The translations under genes and the position numbers were made by a program. From NCBI RefSeq assembly GCF_051857545.1, contig NZ_JBPZHB010000002.1, positions 558,001-622,000 of the forward strand: DNA of 64,000 bases, read 5' to 3'. This document shows positions 1-8,007 of this stretch, one piece after another. The notes under the pieces were generated by a model. The model did not search any database and had not been told where the DNA came from. It worked only from the letters and a program-made list of their open reading frames with translations. Origin of the DNA: Larkinella sp051857545. GTDB lineage: Bacteria > Bacteroidota > Bacteroidia > Cytophagales > Spirosomataceae. Position 1 is the first letter of the stretch, and the number at the start of each line of letters is the position of its first letter.

Positions 1-686
1 AGCCGCGTGCTGTCGGTAATCGTTAAACCGGTCAGCATGGCAAGTTGATCGCGCAGGCCCCGGCGGGTGGCCGCCAACTGAGCCAGTTGCTGTTCGGCGT
101 TCAGCACTTCGGCGCGTAACACATCGACGTTCATCGTGGCAACCGTTCCATACTTTACGCCCGCTTCGGCTTTTACAATGCGGTTTTGCAATTCTGCCAG
201 GCGGTTTCGGGTCAGCCGGGTGTTTTCGTCGGTTAAGAGACTGTTCAGGAAATAGGCGTTGACCTGCTCTTTCAACCGGTTTTGGTCGACGGCTACCTGT
301 TGCATACTCACCGCCGTACCGGCCTGTTGCACCTGTTTCTGGAGCGTCGTCTGCTGGCCGTCGAACAAGGTGTAACTGACATCCGCCGTCAGCTTGTATT
401 GGTCCTTGCTAAGTTGCGGAATCATTACGTTCGGCAATTCGATGGGCAGTTTAGTCACTTCCGATTGCCAGCTTGCCTGCCCGTTGACACCCACCTGCGG
501 AAGCCGCCGGTTTTTGTCTAGATTCGCTACGGTCAGATCGCCGGTTTGCTGCACCAGTTCACGTTGGCGGCTCAACGGGTCGTTGGCCAGGGCAGCGGCA
601 TAGCCTTGTGCCAGCGTCACCACCGACTGCCCCCGGGCGGCCCCCGTCAGCAACACTCCCAATAAAAGTGCGGAGATCGATTTCAT
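1..686 (-). CDS. TolC-type outer membrane efflux protein (N-terminal part; gene continues past the left edge)
   Basis: Reading the minus strand from the ATG at 684-686 gives an open frame to the window edge, about 228 residues. It begins with a signal peptide (MKSISALLLGVLLTGAARGQ) followed by the alternating helical and strand pattern of the outer membrane efflux (OEP/TolC) family, including SYTLFDGQQTTLQKQ and a long helical stretch (NRLAELQNRIVKAEAGVKYG). Proteins of this family form the trimeric outer-membrane channel of RND or ABC exporters. The gene lies 69 bp downstream of a TetR gene on the same strand, which is the usual order for a drug or solvent efflux operon. The adaptor and pump are expected beyond the left edge. 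A dyad at 719-742 lies just upstream. The substrate is unknown. Confidence 0.88.
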   Translation of the reverse strand, partial: MKSISALLLGVLLTGAARGQSVVTLAQGYAAALANDPLSRQRELVQQTGDLTVANLDKNRRLPQVGVNGQASWQSEVTKLPIELPNVMIPQLSKDQYKLTADVSYTLFDGQQTTLQKQVQQAGTAVSMQQVAVDQNRLKEQVNAYFLNSLLTDENTRLTRNRLAELQNRIVKAEAGVKYGTVATMNVDVLRAEVLNAEQQLAQLAATRRGLRDQLAMLTGLTITDSTR

Positions 687-718
687 AAAAATTAGTTTAA
701 AAATTCATTCTAAATTGT

Positions 719-742
719 TTTTCTAAAAATGTTTTTAATAAA
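719..742. promoter_or_regulatory. Candidate TetR operator 2, in front of the efflux gene
   Basis: An imperfect 24-bp dyad: left arm TTTTCTAAAAA, 2-bp spacer, right arm TTTTTAATAAA. It has the same architecture as, and 20 of 24 bases in common with, the dyad at 1400-1423 upstream of the tetR gene. It lies 33 bp upstream of the tolC start codon. Binding by the neighbouring TetR protein is inferred. Confidence 0.55.
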
Positions 743-755
743 ATATCAAAAAAAA

Positions 756-1373
756 TCAGACGGGTTTCAGATACGCCATGATCGTCTCAAATACAATTAC
801 TTTTCGTTCTTCCAGGAAAGCCCTGTAGGCGGCATCGTCCATACCGCCAATGTAGAGAACAATCGGTTTTGCCATAAATGGAAATACCAGACTCCCCAAC
901 AGACTGACGATTAATTGCAGTGGTTTTACGTTCCGAATGGTCCCTTTTTCCCCTTCCAACTGCAACTGCCTGACAAAAGTAGATGATTGAATAATGTCTT
1001 TCGCTTTGAGCTTTTCGAAGATTTCGCTGCTATCTTTCTGTAATTCAGATAGTATGAAAACCGGCACGTGAGGGTTCGCACACAGAAAGTCCGTGTAGTT
1101 ATCGACCACTTTCCAGATTTTTATTTCCAGTGGCACTTCTTCATTCAGGATGGACACGACTCTGCCTAAGAACGAACCCATCGTTTCCATGAAAATGCTC
1201 TGAAAAAGCTGTTCCTTGCCCCGGAAGTAATAATTCACCATCGCCATGGTCGTGCCGGATTCCTCGGCAATGTGACGCAGCTTCGCCCCGTCGAATCCGC
1301 GCTCCAGAAATACCTTCTTGGCGGCTTCCTTGATCTTCTGCTCCGTGTTTTGCTCGGTCTGTTTCGGTTTCAT
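756..1373 (-). CDS. TetR/AcrR family transcriptional regulator
   Basis: A 205-residue one-component repressor. The N-terminal TetR helix-turn-helix spans about residues 10-55 (AAKKVFLERGFDGAKLRHIAEESG then MVNYYFRGKEQLFQSIF, with the typical tyrosine-rich recognition helix). The rest is a helical ligand and dimerisation domain. I chose the ATG at 1373; an in-frame GTG at 1379 adds only two residues. It is transcribed towards a TolC-type efflux gene, so it most likely represses the pump and itself until a toxic ligand binds. The paired dyads at 1400-1423 and 719-742 support autoregulation plus control of the pump. The ligand cannot be read from the sequence. Confidence 0.92.
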   Translation of the reverse strand: MKPKQTEQNTEQKIKEAAKKVFLERGFDGAKLRHIAEESGTTMAMVNYYFRGKEQLFQSIFMETMGSFLGRVVSILNEEVPLEIKIWKVVDNYTDFLCANPHVPVFILSELQKDSSEIFEKLKAKDIIQSSTFVRQLQLEGEKGTIRNVKPLQLIVSLLGSLVFPFMAKPIVLYIGGMDDAAYRAFLEERKVIVFETIMAYLKPV

Positions 1374-1399
1374 CGGCACAAAGGTAGGGATAGAATTGG

Positions 1400-1423
1400 T
1401 TTATTAAAAACTTTTTTAATAAA
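1400..1423. promoter_or_regulatory. Candidate TetR operator 1, in front of the tetR gene
   Basis: A perfect dyad of two 11-bp arms (TTTATTAAAAA and TTTTTAATAAA) around a 2-bp spacer, 27 bp upstream of the tetR ATG. The right arm is identical to that of the dyad at 719-742. A CAAAGGTA at 1379-1386 (TACCTTTG on the minus strand) resembles a Bacteroidota -7 box, so a bound repressor would cover the upstream part of that promoter. Confidence 0.6.
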
Positions 1424-1440
1424 TATTTTTAGTTGTGACA

Positions 1441-1465
1441 CAGAGGTGATCAGAGGACATCAGAG
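1441..1465. repeat. Partial copy of the CAGAGGACATCAGAG repeat
   Basis: This 25-bp stretch matches 23 of 25 bases of the left arm of the long inverted repeat at 7821-7895. No inverted partner is nearby, so it looks like a solo arm. It lies in the gap between the divergent tetR and hybrid sensor genes. Confidence 0.5.
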
Positions 1466-1531
1466 AAAATTTTTGGTTAACACTGAAAAACCGCCGGGTG
1501 TCTCCGTTCGTGTAATAACCGGTCCAATCGG

Positions 1532-1561
1532 TTGTCGCTTGGGGCAAGTGAACTATATTTG
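1532..1561 (+). promoter_or_regulatory. Promoter of the hybrid two-component regulator
   Basis: TTG at 1532-1534 and TATATTTG at 1554-1561 are separated by 19 bp. This fits the Bacteroidota primary sigma consensus (-33 TTG, -7 TAnnTTTG). Transcription would start near 1568, leaving a leader of about 70 nt before the ATG at 1638. Confidence 0.6.
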
Positions 1562-1637
1562 AAGTATAAAGATAAGATCATAAGCTATACGACCCCTGCA
1601 GTCGTATTTACGAGTGACTAAACTGTCGACTTTTTGT

Positions 1638-4600
1638 ATGATACGTCCGTGCTGGCTCATCCTTTTAGTCATACCGCTCCTGCGTTCCTACGCCCAGTCG
1701 AATCAACCCCTCCGAATTTCTGAAAAATCCCCGATCGCCAATCAATTTGAGCATCTGTCGGTAGAAGATGGCTTGTCCAATGACTTCATAACGGCTATTC
1801 TCCAGGATCGCGACGGTTTTATGTGGTTTGGAACGGGGGAGGGCCTCAACAAATACGACGGTTCTTCTTTTACGGTTTTTAAACCAGATCCCAGCCAGCC
1901 AGCCCGCAGCTTTCAGAATGGCTACATCATGGGCCTGTGCGAAGGCGACTCCACCCAGCTATGGGCGGTTACAAGGGGTGGTGGATTGCATGAAATCAAC
2001 CGGAAAACGGGGGTCGTCATTCCGCATCCCATTCAGGCCAGCCAGGCCAACCGGTGGAATAACCAGCATTCCATCTTCATCGACCACCAGCGCATCATCT
2101 GGATCAGCGCCTATGCGGGTTTGGCTCGTTATGACCCGGCAAGGCACCATTTCACCCTCTATCCATCTCCCGTTGCCGATGTGCCGGTAATTACGGCTTT
2201 TGAAGACCGACAGCATCGTTTCTGGGTTGCCACCCACCAGGGATTGTACCGCTTCGACCGCCCGACCGGAAAATTCACTCCGGTGGTGGTTCAGGGATTG
2301 AAAGGTCCCCAGCCCTCCTTCCAATCGTTTTACCTCGATGAGAACGATGTGCTCTGGCTGGGTACGGCCTTGGCCGGCTACAGTCTGTTCAAGCTCGATC
2401 TGCGCAGCCAGCCGTGGAACCTGGTTCCCTACAACCCGCGCGGAGAACTTCATTCCTTCGTGTGGCGGAACACCATCCACCGGGATTCCACCGGGATGAT
2501 CTGGATCGGAACCACCAGCGGTTTACAGGGAATCAACCCGGCCAGCGATCAGGTTTTTACGTACCAGTCTGACCCAAACCGGTATAAAGGGCTGGCCAGC
2601 AGTAGTATACAGGCTCTTTATCACGATCGGTCGGGTATGTTCTGGATCGGAACCAACAACGGGATCGACCGGCAGGCTGTGAACACCAAGCCCTTTTCCA
2701 CCTACCAGGTAAAAGCCAATGAGAGGAGGGCCCATGTACCTGAAAACAGAGCATACGCCGTCTTCAAGGATACGCGCGGTCAGCTCTGGTTCAACAATTC
2801 ACCCGGAATATACCGACTCTCCGCCGATCAACAACGGCTTGACCCCATACCGCCCGAAAAGCTGGGGGCCGTGGGAGACCACTACAACGAGGTGAGATCG
2901 TTCCTGCCCGACGGGAAAGACGGCATCTGGCTGGGATCGTACGATGGTTTATACCACTTCGATCAGACATCCGGACGGTTTACCGCATATCCGTCGGAAA
3001 TGCCGGCCCAGTTTATTGCGGTTCAGCAAAAGGCGGGGAAACCACAGGGCGACGTCTGGATTGGGGGAGATGGCGGTTTTGCTTCTTTCAATGTCCGCAC
3101 GCATCGATACACTTATTACCGCTATCAACCGGGGAAACCGGGTGGCATCCCCGACCGGTTTGTGTATGGGCTTCTGGTGAGCCAGAGCGGTGAGGTATGG
3201 ATTCTGATCCACCGGTTGGGCCTGTGCCGACTGAATCCCAAAACGGGCCAGATAACCCGCTATTCGGCCGGCCCCAAAGGACACCTGAGCAGCAACGACG
3301 TTCGAACCATTTACGAAGATCCGAACGGAATCATCTGGATCGGCACCTACCTGGGCGGTTTAAACCGGTTCGACCCGAAGACCGGCCTGTTTTCGACGAT
3401 CACCCACCAGGAAGGCATCCCCGGCAACACCATCGTCGGCATCACCGGAGATGCGTCGGGGCATCTCTGGCTCAGTACCAACGACGGTCTTTGCCGGGTC
3501 GATCCCCGCACCAAAGCCATTCGCAGCTACCAGGTTTCGGACGGCTTACCCAGCAACAACTTCAAGCAAAATGCCGTTTTTCGATCTGGAAATCAACTTA
3601 TTTTCGGCAGTGAGAATGGCATTGTCCAGTTCGACCCCGACCAGATTCGCGATGATACGCGCCCCTTTCCGGTTTATGTTACCGGGCTGACGGTCATGGA
3701 TAAACCCCGGAAAATCACCGGCAACGTTATTCATCTGCAACACGACGAGAACTTTTTGTCGATTGCCTTTGCTGCCCTGGCTTACGATCAGCCCCGGCAA
3801 AACCAGTATGCCTACCAACTCGTTGGAATCAACCCCGACTGGGTTCAGAACGGAAACCGCACCGTGGTCAATTTTACCAGTCTGCCACCGGGCCACTATA
3901 CATTCCGGGTAAAGGCCGCCAACAGCAATGGGTTCTGGAGCCCGCACGAAGCCGCCATTCAGGTGATTGTCCAGCCGCCCTGGTGGGCCACCTGGTGGGC
4001 CTATGGATTGTATGGACTGGCGACTGCTGGAGCGATCTGGGGGTACATCCGGTTTTCTACCAGCCGGTTCCGGCAACGCCAGGAGTTTGAGCTGAATCGC
4101 CGGGAGGCCGAGCAGCTCAAGGCCGTCGACGAGCTGAAAACCCGTTTTTTTTCCAACATGACCCACGAGTTTCGAACTCCCCTGTCGCTGATCATCGCAC
4201 CGGTAGAGAAGTTGCTCCAGGAAGGCCGGTTCGATGGGCCGATGCTCCGCCTGATCCACCAAAATGCCGAACAGCTCCTGCGACTGATCAACCAATTGCT
4301 GGATATTGCCAAACTGGAGGGGAATCACATGACGGTTTCGCCCGTGCAGGGCCAGGTCACCGACTTCATCCACCCGATCGTCACGGTATTCCAGCGGGCC
4401 GCCGAGCAAAAAGGCATCACCTTAACCGGTACGATGGATCACTTTCCCGCCCAGGCGCAGCTTTTCGACGCGGACAAGTGGGAGAAAATCCTGACCAATC
4501 TGCTCGCCAATGCCCTCAAATTTACCGGGGCTGGGGGAAGCATCACCCTAACCGTTGCGCCCGTTTGGGTAGCGGACGAAATGACCGGAGTTCAATTTCA

Positions 4601-5699
4601 ACTGGTCGATTCGGGCATCGGCATGGCTCAACAACATATTCCGCACATTTTTAACCGGTTTTATCAGGCCGACACCTCCACTACCCGAACCCATGAAGGC
4701 ACCGGCCTTGGGCTGGCGCTGGTTCATGAGTTGATTCAGTTACTGGGTGGCCACATTGCCGTGGAGAGTGAGGTAGGGGTAGGAACCCGTTTCAACTGGA
4801 CGCTGCCTGTCAGCCCGGTCACCAACGTCGACCACCCCCGGGTCCGGGTGTCCGGTGCGCCATTGCCTGTTGCCGACCCACCGACACCACTTGATCATAT
4901 TTCCGGTACGAGCCCGTCACCGGAGGAAAATACCGCTCCCCGTATTTTGATCGTGGAAGACAATCAGGAGTTGAGGGAGTTTCTGGTGGGTGAACTGACC
5001 GCTTCCTATCAGGTTTTACAGGCGGTCGACGGGCAGCAAGGGTGGGAGGTAACCCAGGCTGAACTGCCCGATATCGTTCTGACGGATGTGATGATGCCCC
5101 GACTGGATGGCCATGAATTGAGCCGGCTCATCAAAGGCCATGCGGATACCGATCATATTGCCGTCGTGATGCTGACGGCCAAAGCCGCCCAGCCGAGTCG
5201 GCTGCAGGGGCTACAGGAGGGAGCGGATGATTACCTAACCAAGCCCTTCAGCATGGCCGAGCTGCGTCTCCGGCTTCAGAACCTGCTCAGTCGCCAGCAA
5301 CGGCTCCGTGAACGTTACCAGCAACAATTTTTGGCAACCGCCAGCGCCCCATCGGTGGAAGGGGAGGTCACGCACCCTTTGCTGGAACGGATTTATGACC
5401 TCATGGATGAGCGACTTGATGATCCGCAACTGAGTGTCGAGTGGCTGGCCGATCAACTTGCCATCAGCCGTCGTACGCTCCACCGGAAAGTAGTCAGCTT
5501 GACGCCCTGGGTTCCCAATGAACTCATCCGGCAGTATCGAATCCGGAAAGCGGCCCGCTTGCTCCAGGCGGGTCATACGGTTTCTGAGACGGCGGACCTG
5601 GTTGGTTTTAGCACTCCTTCTCATTTCGCCATGGTTTTCAAAGAAGTGTATCAGCAAACCCCCACCGAGTTTATGACCAGCTCGTCAAAAAGCCTCTGA
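1638..5699 (+). CDS. Hybrid two-component system sensor/regulator (HTCS): propeller sensor, histidine kinase, receiver, AraC DNA-binding domain
   Basis: About 1353 residues in one chain. A signal sequence (MIRPCWLILLVIPLLRSYAQ) leads a periplasmic two-component beta-propeller of repeated WIGT/GLxRFDP blades (about 30-680), a Y_Y_Y domain (about 690-770) and one membrane helix (about 782-808). In the cytoplasm follow a HisKA domain with phospho-acceptor His in FFSNMTHEFRTPL (about 844), a HATPase with DSGIGM and GTGLGLAL, a receiver with Asp in LTDVMMP (about 1149), and a C-terminal AraC helix-turn-helix (about 1245-1350). HTCS proteins typically bind oligosaccharides in the periplasm and activate glycan-utilisation loci. 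The convergent neighbour is a GH105 pectin enzyme, so a pectin-derived signal is plausible. I prefer the ATG at 1638, which begins the signal peptide directly; a GTG at 1614 would add eight residues. Confidence 0.93.
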   Translation: MIRPCWLILLVIPLLRSYAQSNQPLRISEKSPIANQFEHLSVEDGLSNDFITAILQDRDGFMWFGTGEGLNKYDGSSFTVFKPDPSQPARSFQNGYIMGLCEGDSTQLWAVTRGGGLHEINRKTGVVIPHPIQASQANRWNNQHSIFIDHQRIIWISAYAGLARYDPARHHFTLYPSPVADVPVITAFEDRQHRFWVATHQGLYRFDRPTGKFTPVVVQGLKGPQPSFQSFYLDENDVLWLGTALAGYSLFKLDLRSQPWNLVPYNPRGELHSFVWRNTIHRDSTGMIWIGTTSGLQGINPASDQVFTYQSDPNRYKGLASSSIQALYHDRSGMFWIGTNNGIDRQAVNTKPFSTYQVKANERRAHVPENRAYAVFKDTRGQLWFNNSPGIYRLSADQQRLDPIPPEKLGAVGDHYNEVRSFLPDGKDGIWLGSYDGLYHFDQTSGRFTAYPSEMPAQFIAVQQKAGKPQGDVWIGGDGGFASFNVRTHRYTYYRYQPGKPGGIPDRFVYGLLVSQSGEVWILIHRLGLCRLNPKTGQITRYSAGPKGHLSSNDVRTIYEDPNGIIWIGTYLGGLNRFDPKTGLFSTITHQEGIPGNTIVGITGDASGHLWLSTNDGLCRVDPRTKAIRSYQVSDGLPSNNFKQNAVFRSGNQLIFGSENGIVQFDPDQIRDDTRPFPVYVTGLTVMDKPRKITGNVIHLQHDENFLSIAFAALAYDQPRQNQYAYQLVGINPDWVQNGNRTVVNFTSLPPGHYTFRVKAANSNGFWSPHEAAIQVIVQPPWWATWWAYGLYGLATAGAIWGYIRFSTSRFRQRQEFELNRREAEQLKAVDELKTRFFSNMTHEFRTPLSLIIAPVEKLLQEGRFDGPMLRLIHQNAEQLLRLINQLLDIAKLEGNHMTVSPVQGQVTDFIHPIVTVFQRAAEQKGITLTGTMDHFPAQAQLFDADKWEKILTNLLANALKFTGAGGSITLTVAPVWVADEMTGVQFQLVDSGIGMAQQHIPHIFNRFYQADTSTTRTHEGTGLGLALVHELIQLLGGHIAVESEVGVGTRFNWTLPVSPVTNVDHPRVRVSGAPLPVADPPTPLDHISGTSPSPEENTAPRILIVEDNQELREFLVGELTASYQVLQAVDGQQGWEVTQAELPDIVLTDVMMPRLDGHELSRLIKGHADTDHIAVVMLTAKAAQPSRLQGLQEGADDYLTKPFSMAELRLRLQNLLSRQQRLRERYQQQFLATASAPSVEGEVTHPLLERIYDLMDERLDDPQLSVEWLADQLAISRRTLHRKVVSLTPWVPNELIRQYRIRKAARLLQAGHTVSETADLVGFSTPSHFAMVFKEVYQQTPTEFMTSSSKSL

Positions 5700-5730
5700 T
5701 GCCCTAATTTTTCGGCCTTTTCCGGGTAAA

Positions 5731-5769
5731 TGTCCCCAATTTGACAGCATCTGTCCCCAATCCGACAGC
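5731..5769. repeat. Two tandem 18-bp direct repeats, 21-bp period
   Basis: TGTCCCCAATTTGACAGC at 5731-5748 is repeated at 5752-5769 with 16 of 18 bases matching. The 21-bp period is two helical turns. The junction also forms the small dyad GACAG-CAT-CTGTC. It lies between the ends of two convergent genes, so a role as an operator is uncertain. Confidence 0.5.
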
Positions 5770-5893
5770 CTGCCAGCCGGTAAAACAGCACTTTTGTCCT
5801 GTTGATAATGTGTGCTATCCACACCATTTTTTTAAACCCACCGTACCTTTTGGCCTGTGCTGCCCTTGCAAACGGCAGACCGTAAAGCCAACT

Positions 5894-7795
5894 TCACTTC
5901 CGTACCTGCTCAAGCAGCCACGCTCCCAATTCTTTACTCGCTTTGTAGTTTTCGTAAACCGTCGGAATGATCCTGCCATCGGTGTATTCATTGTAGAGCC
6001 AGGGGTCGCCGACGGCGAAAACTGTCCCCTTGCCCACTTTCGCCACCGCCATGATCACATCGCCCTCTTCCGAAACCAGTGCCTTGGCCGGAGCTTTCAG
6101 ATCAAGCGTCGCCAGTTCCTTGATGTAAACCGCTTTCGTTTCCCTGAAAACCGGGTTATTGGCCGGGATCGTCACTTTGCCCTGCTCCCAGTTTTTGCCC
6201 TTCACCATGTTGCGGTTTTTATCGGTAAACCGGATGCCGAAGGTCTGCGCCAGTTCGTTGAAATGCTTCGTTTCGCAGTTGGCCGTGTCATTGGCCATCA
6301 TCACCAGCACCCCACCGGCTTTCACCCACTCATTAATCGCCTTAATGTCAGCCGACTGAATGTAATTCGGTTTGGCGGTTTCTTTCGGAGAATCGGGGTC
6401 GACAATGATGTAAACGTCGATGCCTTTCAGCGATTCGGTGGTCGGCGCGGTCCGAACCGGGACGGTTTTAGCCCCCAGTTCGCGGAAGGTGTTGCCCCAG
6501 TGCCAGAAACCCGAGTGCATCCGGTCCTCCCAGGTGTAGTGAAACTGCTCGGTCTGGCCGAGTAAATCCTTGCGAAATTCGTGGTTGAAGTGGTAATCGA
6601 CAGCCACGGTTTTTCCGGCACCAAGGGCCAGTTCCGGCGCGATTTCCATTTCCAGACTCGCCATGATGAACGGCCCGACGCCCTTCAGGTCGTTTTTGCG
6701 GATCGGTTCGCTCAGGTAATACTCGTAGCTGCCGTCGCGGTAGGGCGTCCCCCCCAAACCGCCCACGCTGACGGTGCCGTTGAGGTTGATGGCTCCGTTC
6801 GGTTCTTCTTCAATGAAATTTTTCAGAATTCCCTGATACCCTTTCTGCGCCGAAGCCAGAAACGACTTGTCCAGATAGCCCATCCGCACGGCTTTCGCCA
6901 GCGTATACACAAACATGCACGACGCCGAAGCCTCGATGTAATTGCCTTTCCGGGTTCCCTGCGTGGTCATCTGGTACCAGCAGCCGGTTTTGGGGTCCTG
7001 GTATTTTACCATCGGGGTTGCCAGCCGTTGCAGGTAGCTCACCAGATTGGCCCGTTGGGGGTGGTTGGTCGGGAAATAATCCAGCACATCGACCAGTGCC
7101 ATGCCGTACCAGCCAATCGACCGACCCCAGAAGTGGGGCGACTGCCCGGTTTTCGGATCCGCCCATTTCTGCTCCCGGCTTTCGTCATAGCCGTGGTAGA
7201 GCAGCCCGGTTTTGCCATCGATCAGGTGTTTTTCGATCAGCGCAAACTGTTTGGCGATATCGTCGAAGTTTTCAGGTTGGTTGAATACCCGGCTGAATTC
7301 GGCGTAAAACGGCTCGGCCATGAACAACCCGTCGAGCCACATCTGGTTTGGATACCGGTTTTTATGCCAGAAACCGCCTTCTTTCGTGCGCGGTTGTTTC
7401 GCCAGTTGATCGCGTAACAAAAAAGCCGCTTTCTGAAATTTCTCCTTGCCCGGCAGCGACTGCTGGGCCAGCATCAACAGCACCCGCCCGGTCGTGACGT
7501 TATCGATGTTGAACTCGTCCATTTTGTAGGTACGGATGCTGCCGTCTTCGCGCACAAACTGGTTGATGTCGTTCAACGTATAGGTAAAGTATTTGCTGTC
7601 ACCGGTGCGGTACCAAACCCGTTCGAAGGCTTTCAGAACCAGTCCCTGTTCATAATCCCAGCGGGCGGTTTTGTGGTTCCCAATCAGAATCGAATCCTTG
7701 TGCCACGTCATGAACGAATCCGCCATGCGCTGGGAATACGGTTTTTGCTGGGCGAAAGCGCAGGTAGTGAAGAGGATCAGAAATAGATATTTCAT
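5894..7795 (-). CDS. Secreted GH105/GH88 unsaturated rhamnogalacturonyl hydrolase with an extra C-terminal domain
   Basis: 633 residues. A signal peptide (MKYLFLILFTTCAFAQ) is followed by an (alpha/alpha)6-barrel GH105 domain to about residue 375. MWLDGLFMAEPFY carries the expected catalytic aspartate (Asp155), and HFWGRSIGWYGMALVDVL is a YteR/YesR hallmark. These enzymes hydrate and remove the 4,5-unsaturated uronic acid left by pectin lyases. GH105 enzymes are usually about 370 residues. The remaining part, about residues 440-633, is a separate domain (ESLKGIDVYIIVDPDSPKE, EWVKAGGVLVMMANDTANC, GKGTVFAVGDPWLYNEY) resembling DUF4350/GATase-like folds. It converges on the HTCS gene and is divergent from the P-type ATPase. 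Confidence 0.9.
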   Translation of the reverse strand: MKYLFLILFTTCAFAQQKPYSQRMADSFMTWHKDSILIGNHKTARWDYEQGLVLKAFERVWYRTGDSKYFTYTLNDINQFVREDGSIRTYKMDEFNIDNVTTGRVLLMLAQQSLPGKEKFQKAAFLLRDQLAKQPRTKEGGFWHKNRYPNQMWLDGLFMAEPFYAEFSRVFNQPENFDDIAKQFALIEKHLIDGKTGLLYHGYDESREQKWADPKTGQSPHFWGRSIGWYGMALVDVLDYFPTNHPQRANLVSYLQRLATPMVKYQDPKTGCWYQMTTQGTRKGNYIEASASCMFVYTLAKAVRMGYLDKSFLASAQKGYQGILKNFIEEEPNGAINLNGTVSVGGLGGTPYRDGSYEYYLSEPIRKNDLKGVGPFIMASLEMEIAPELALGAGKTVAVDYHFNHEFRKDLLGQTEQFHYTWEDRMHSGFWHWGNTFRELGAKTVPVRTAPTTESLKGIDVYIIVDPDSPKETAKPNYIQSADIKAINEWVKAGGVLVMMANDTANCETKHFNELAQTFGIRFTDKNRNMVKGKNWEQGKVTIPANNPVFRETKAVYIKELATLDLKAPAKALVSEEGDVIMAVAKVGKGTVFAVGDPWLYNEYTDGRIIPTVYENYKASKELGAWLLEQVRK

Positions 7796-7820
7796 GGCAT
7801 GTTTAAATTGAGTTGTATCG

Positions 7821-7895
7821 CAGAGTTAATCAGAGGACATCAGAGTTTAGCAGAGAAAGACTTTGATAAACTCTGATGTCCTCTGATTAACTCTG
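7821..7895. repeat. Perfect 29-bp inverted repeat
   Basis: Arms at 7821-7849 and 7867-7895 are exact reverse complements (29 of 29) around a 17-bp loop. The sequence is built from CAGAG...ATCAGAGGACATCAGAG. It lies between divergent genes (GH105 and P-type ATPase), so it is not a normal terminator. A solo arm occurs at 1441-1465, which indicates a dispersed repeat family. Confidence 0.8.
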
Positions 7896-8007
7896 TGTAA
7901 TAACTTAAAGTAAATTCTACGACTTTCTACCAATTCAAAGCAGTGTTAATTTGGCGGTTTCGCCGGAAAGTTGGTTATTACCTAAGCCTCATTTCCCTAT
8001 CCACCTT

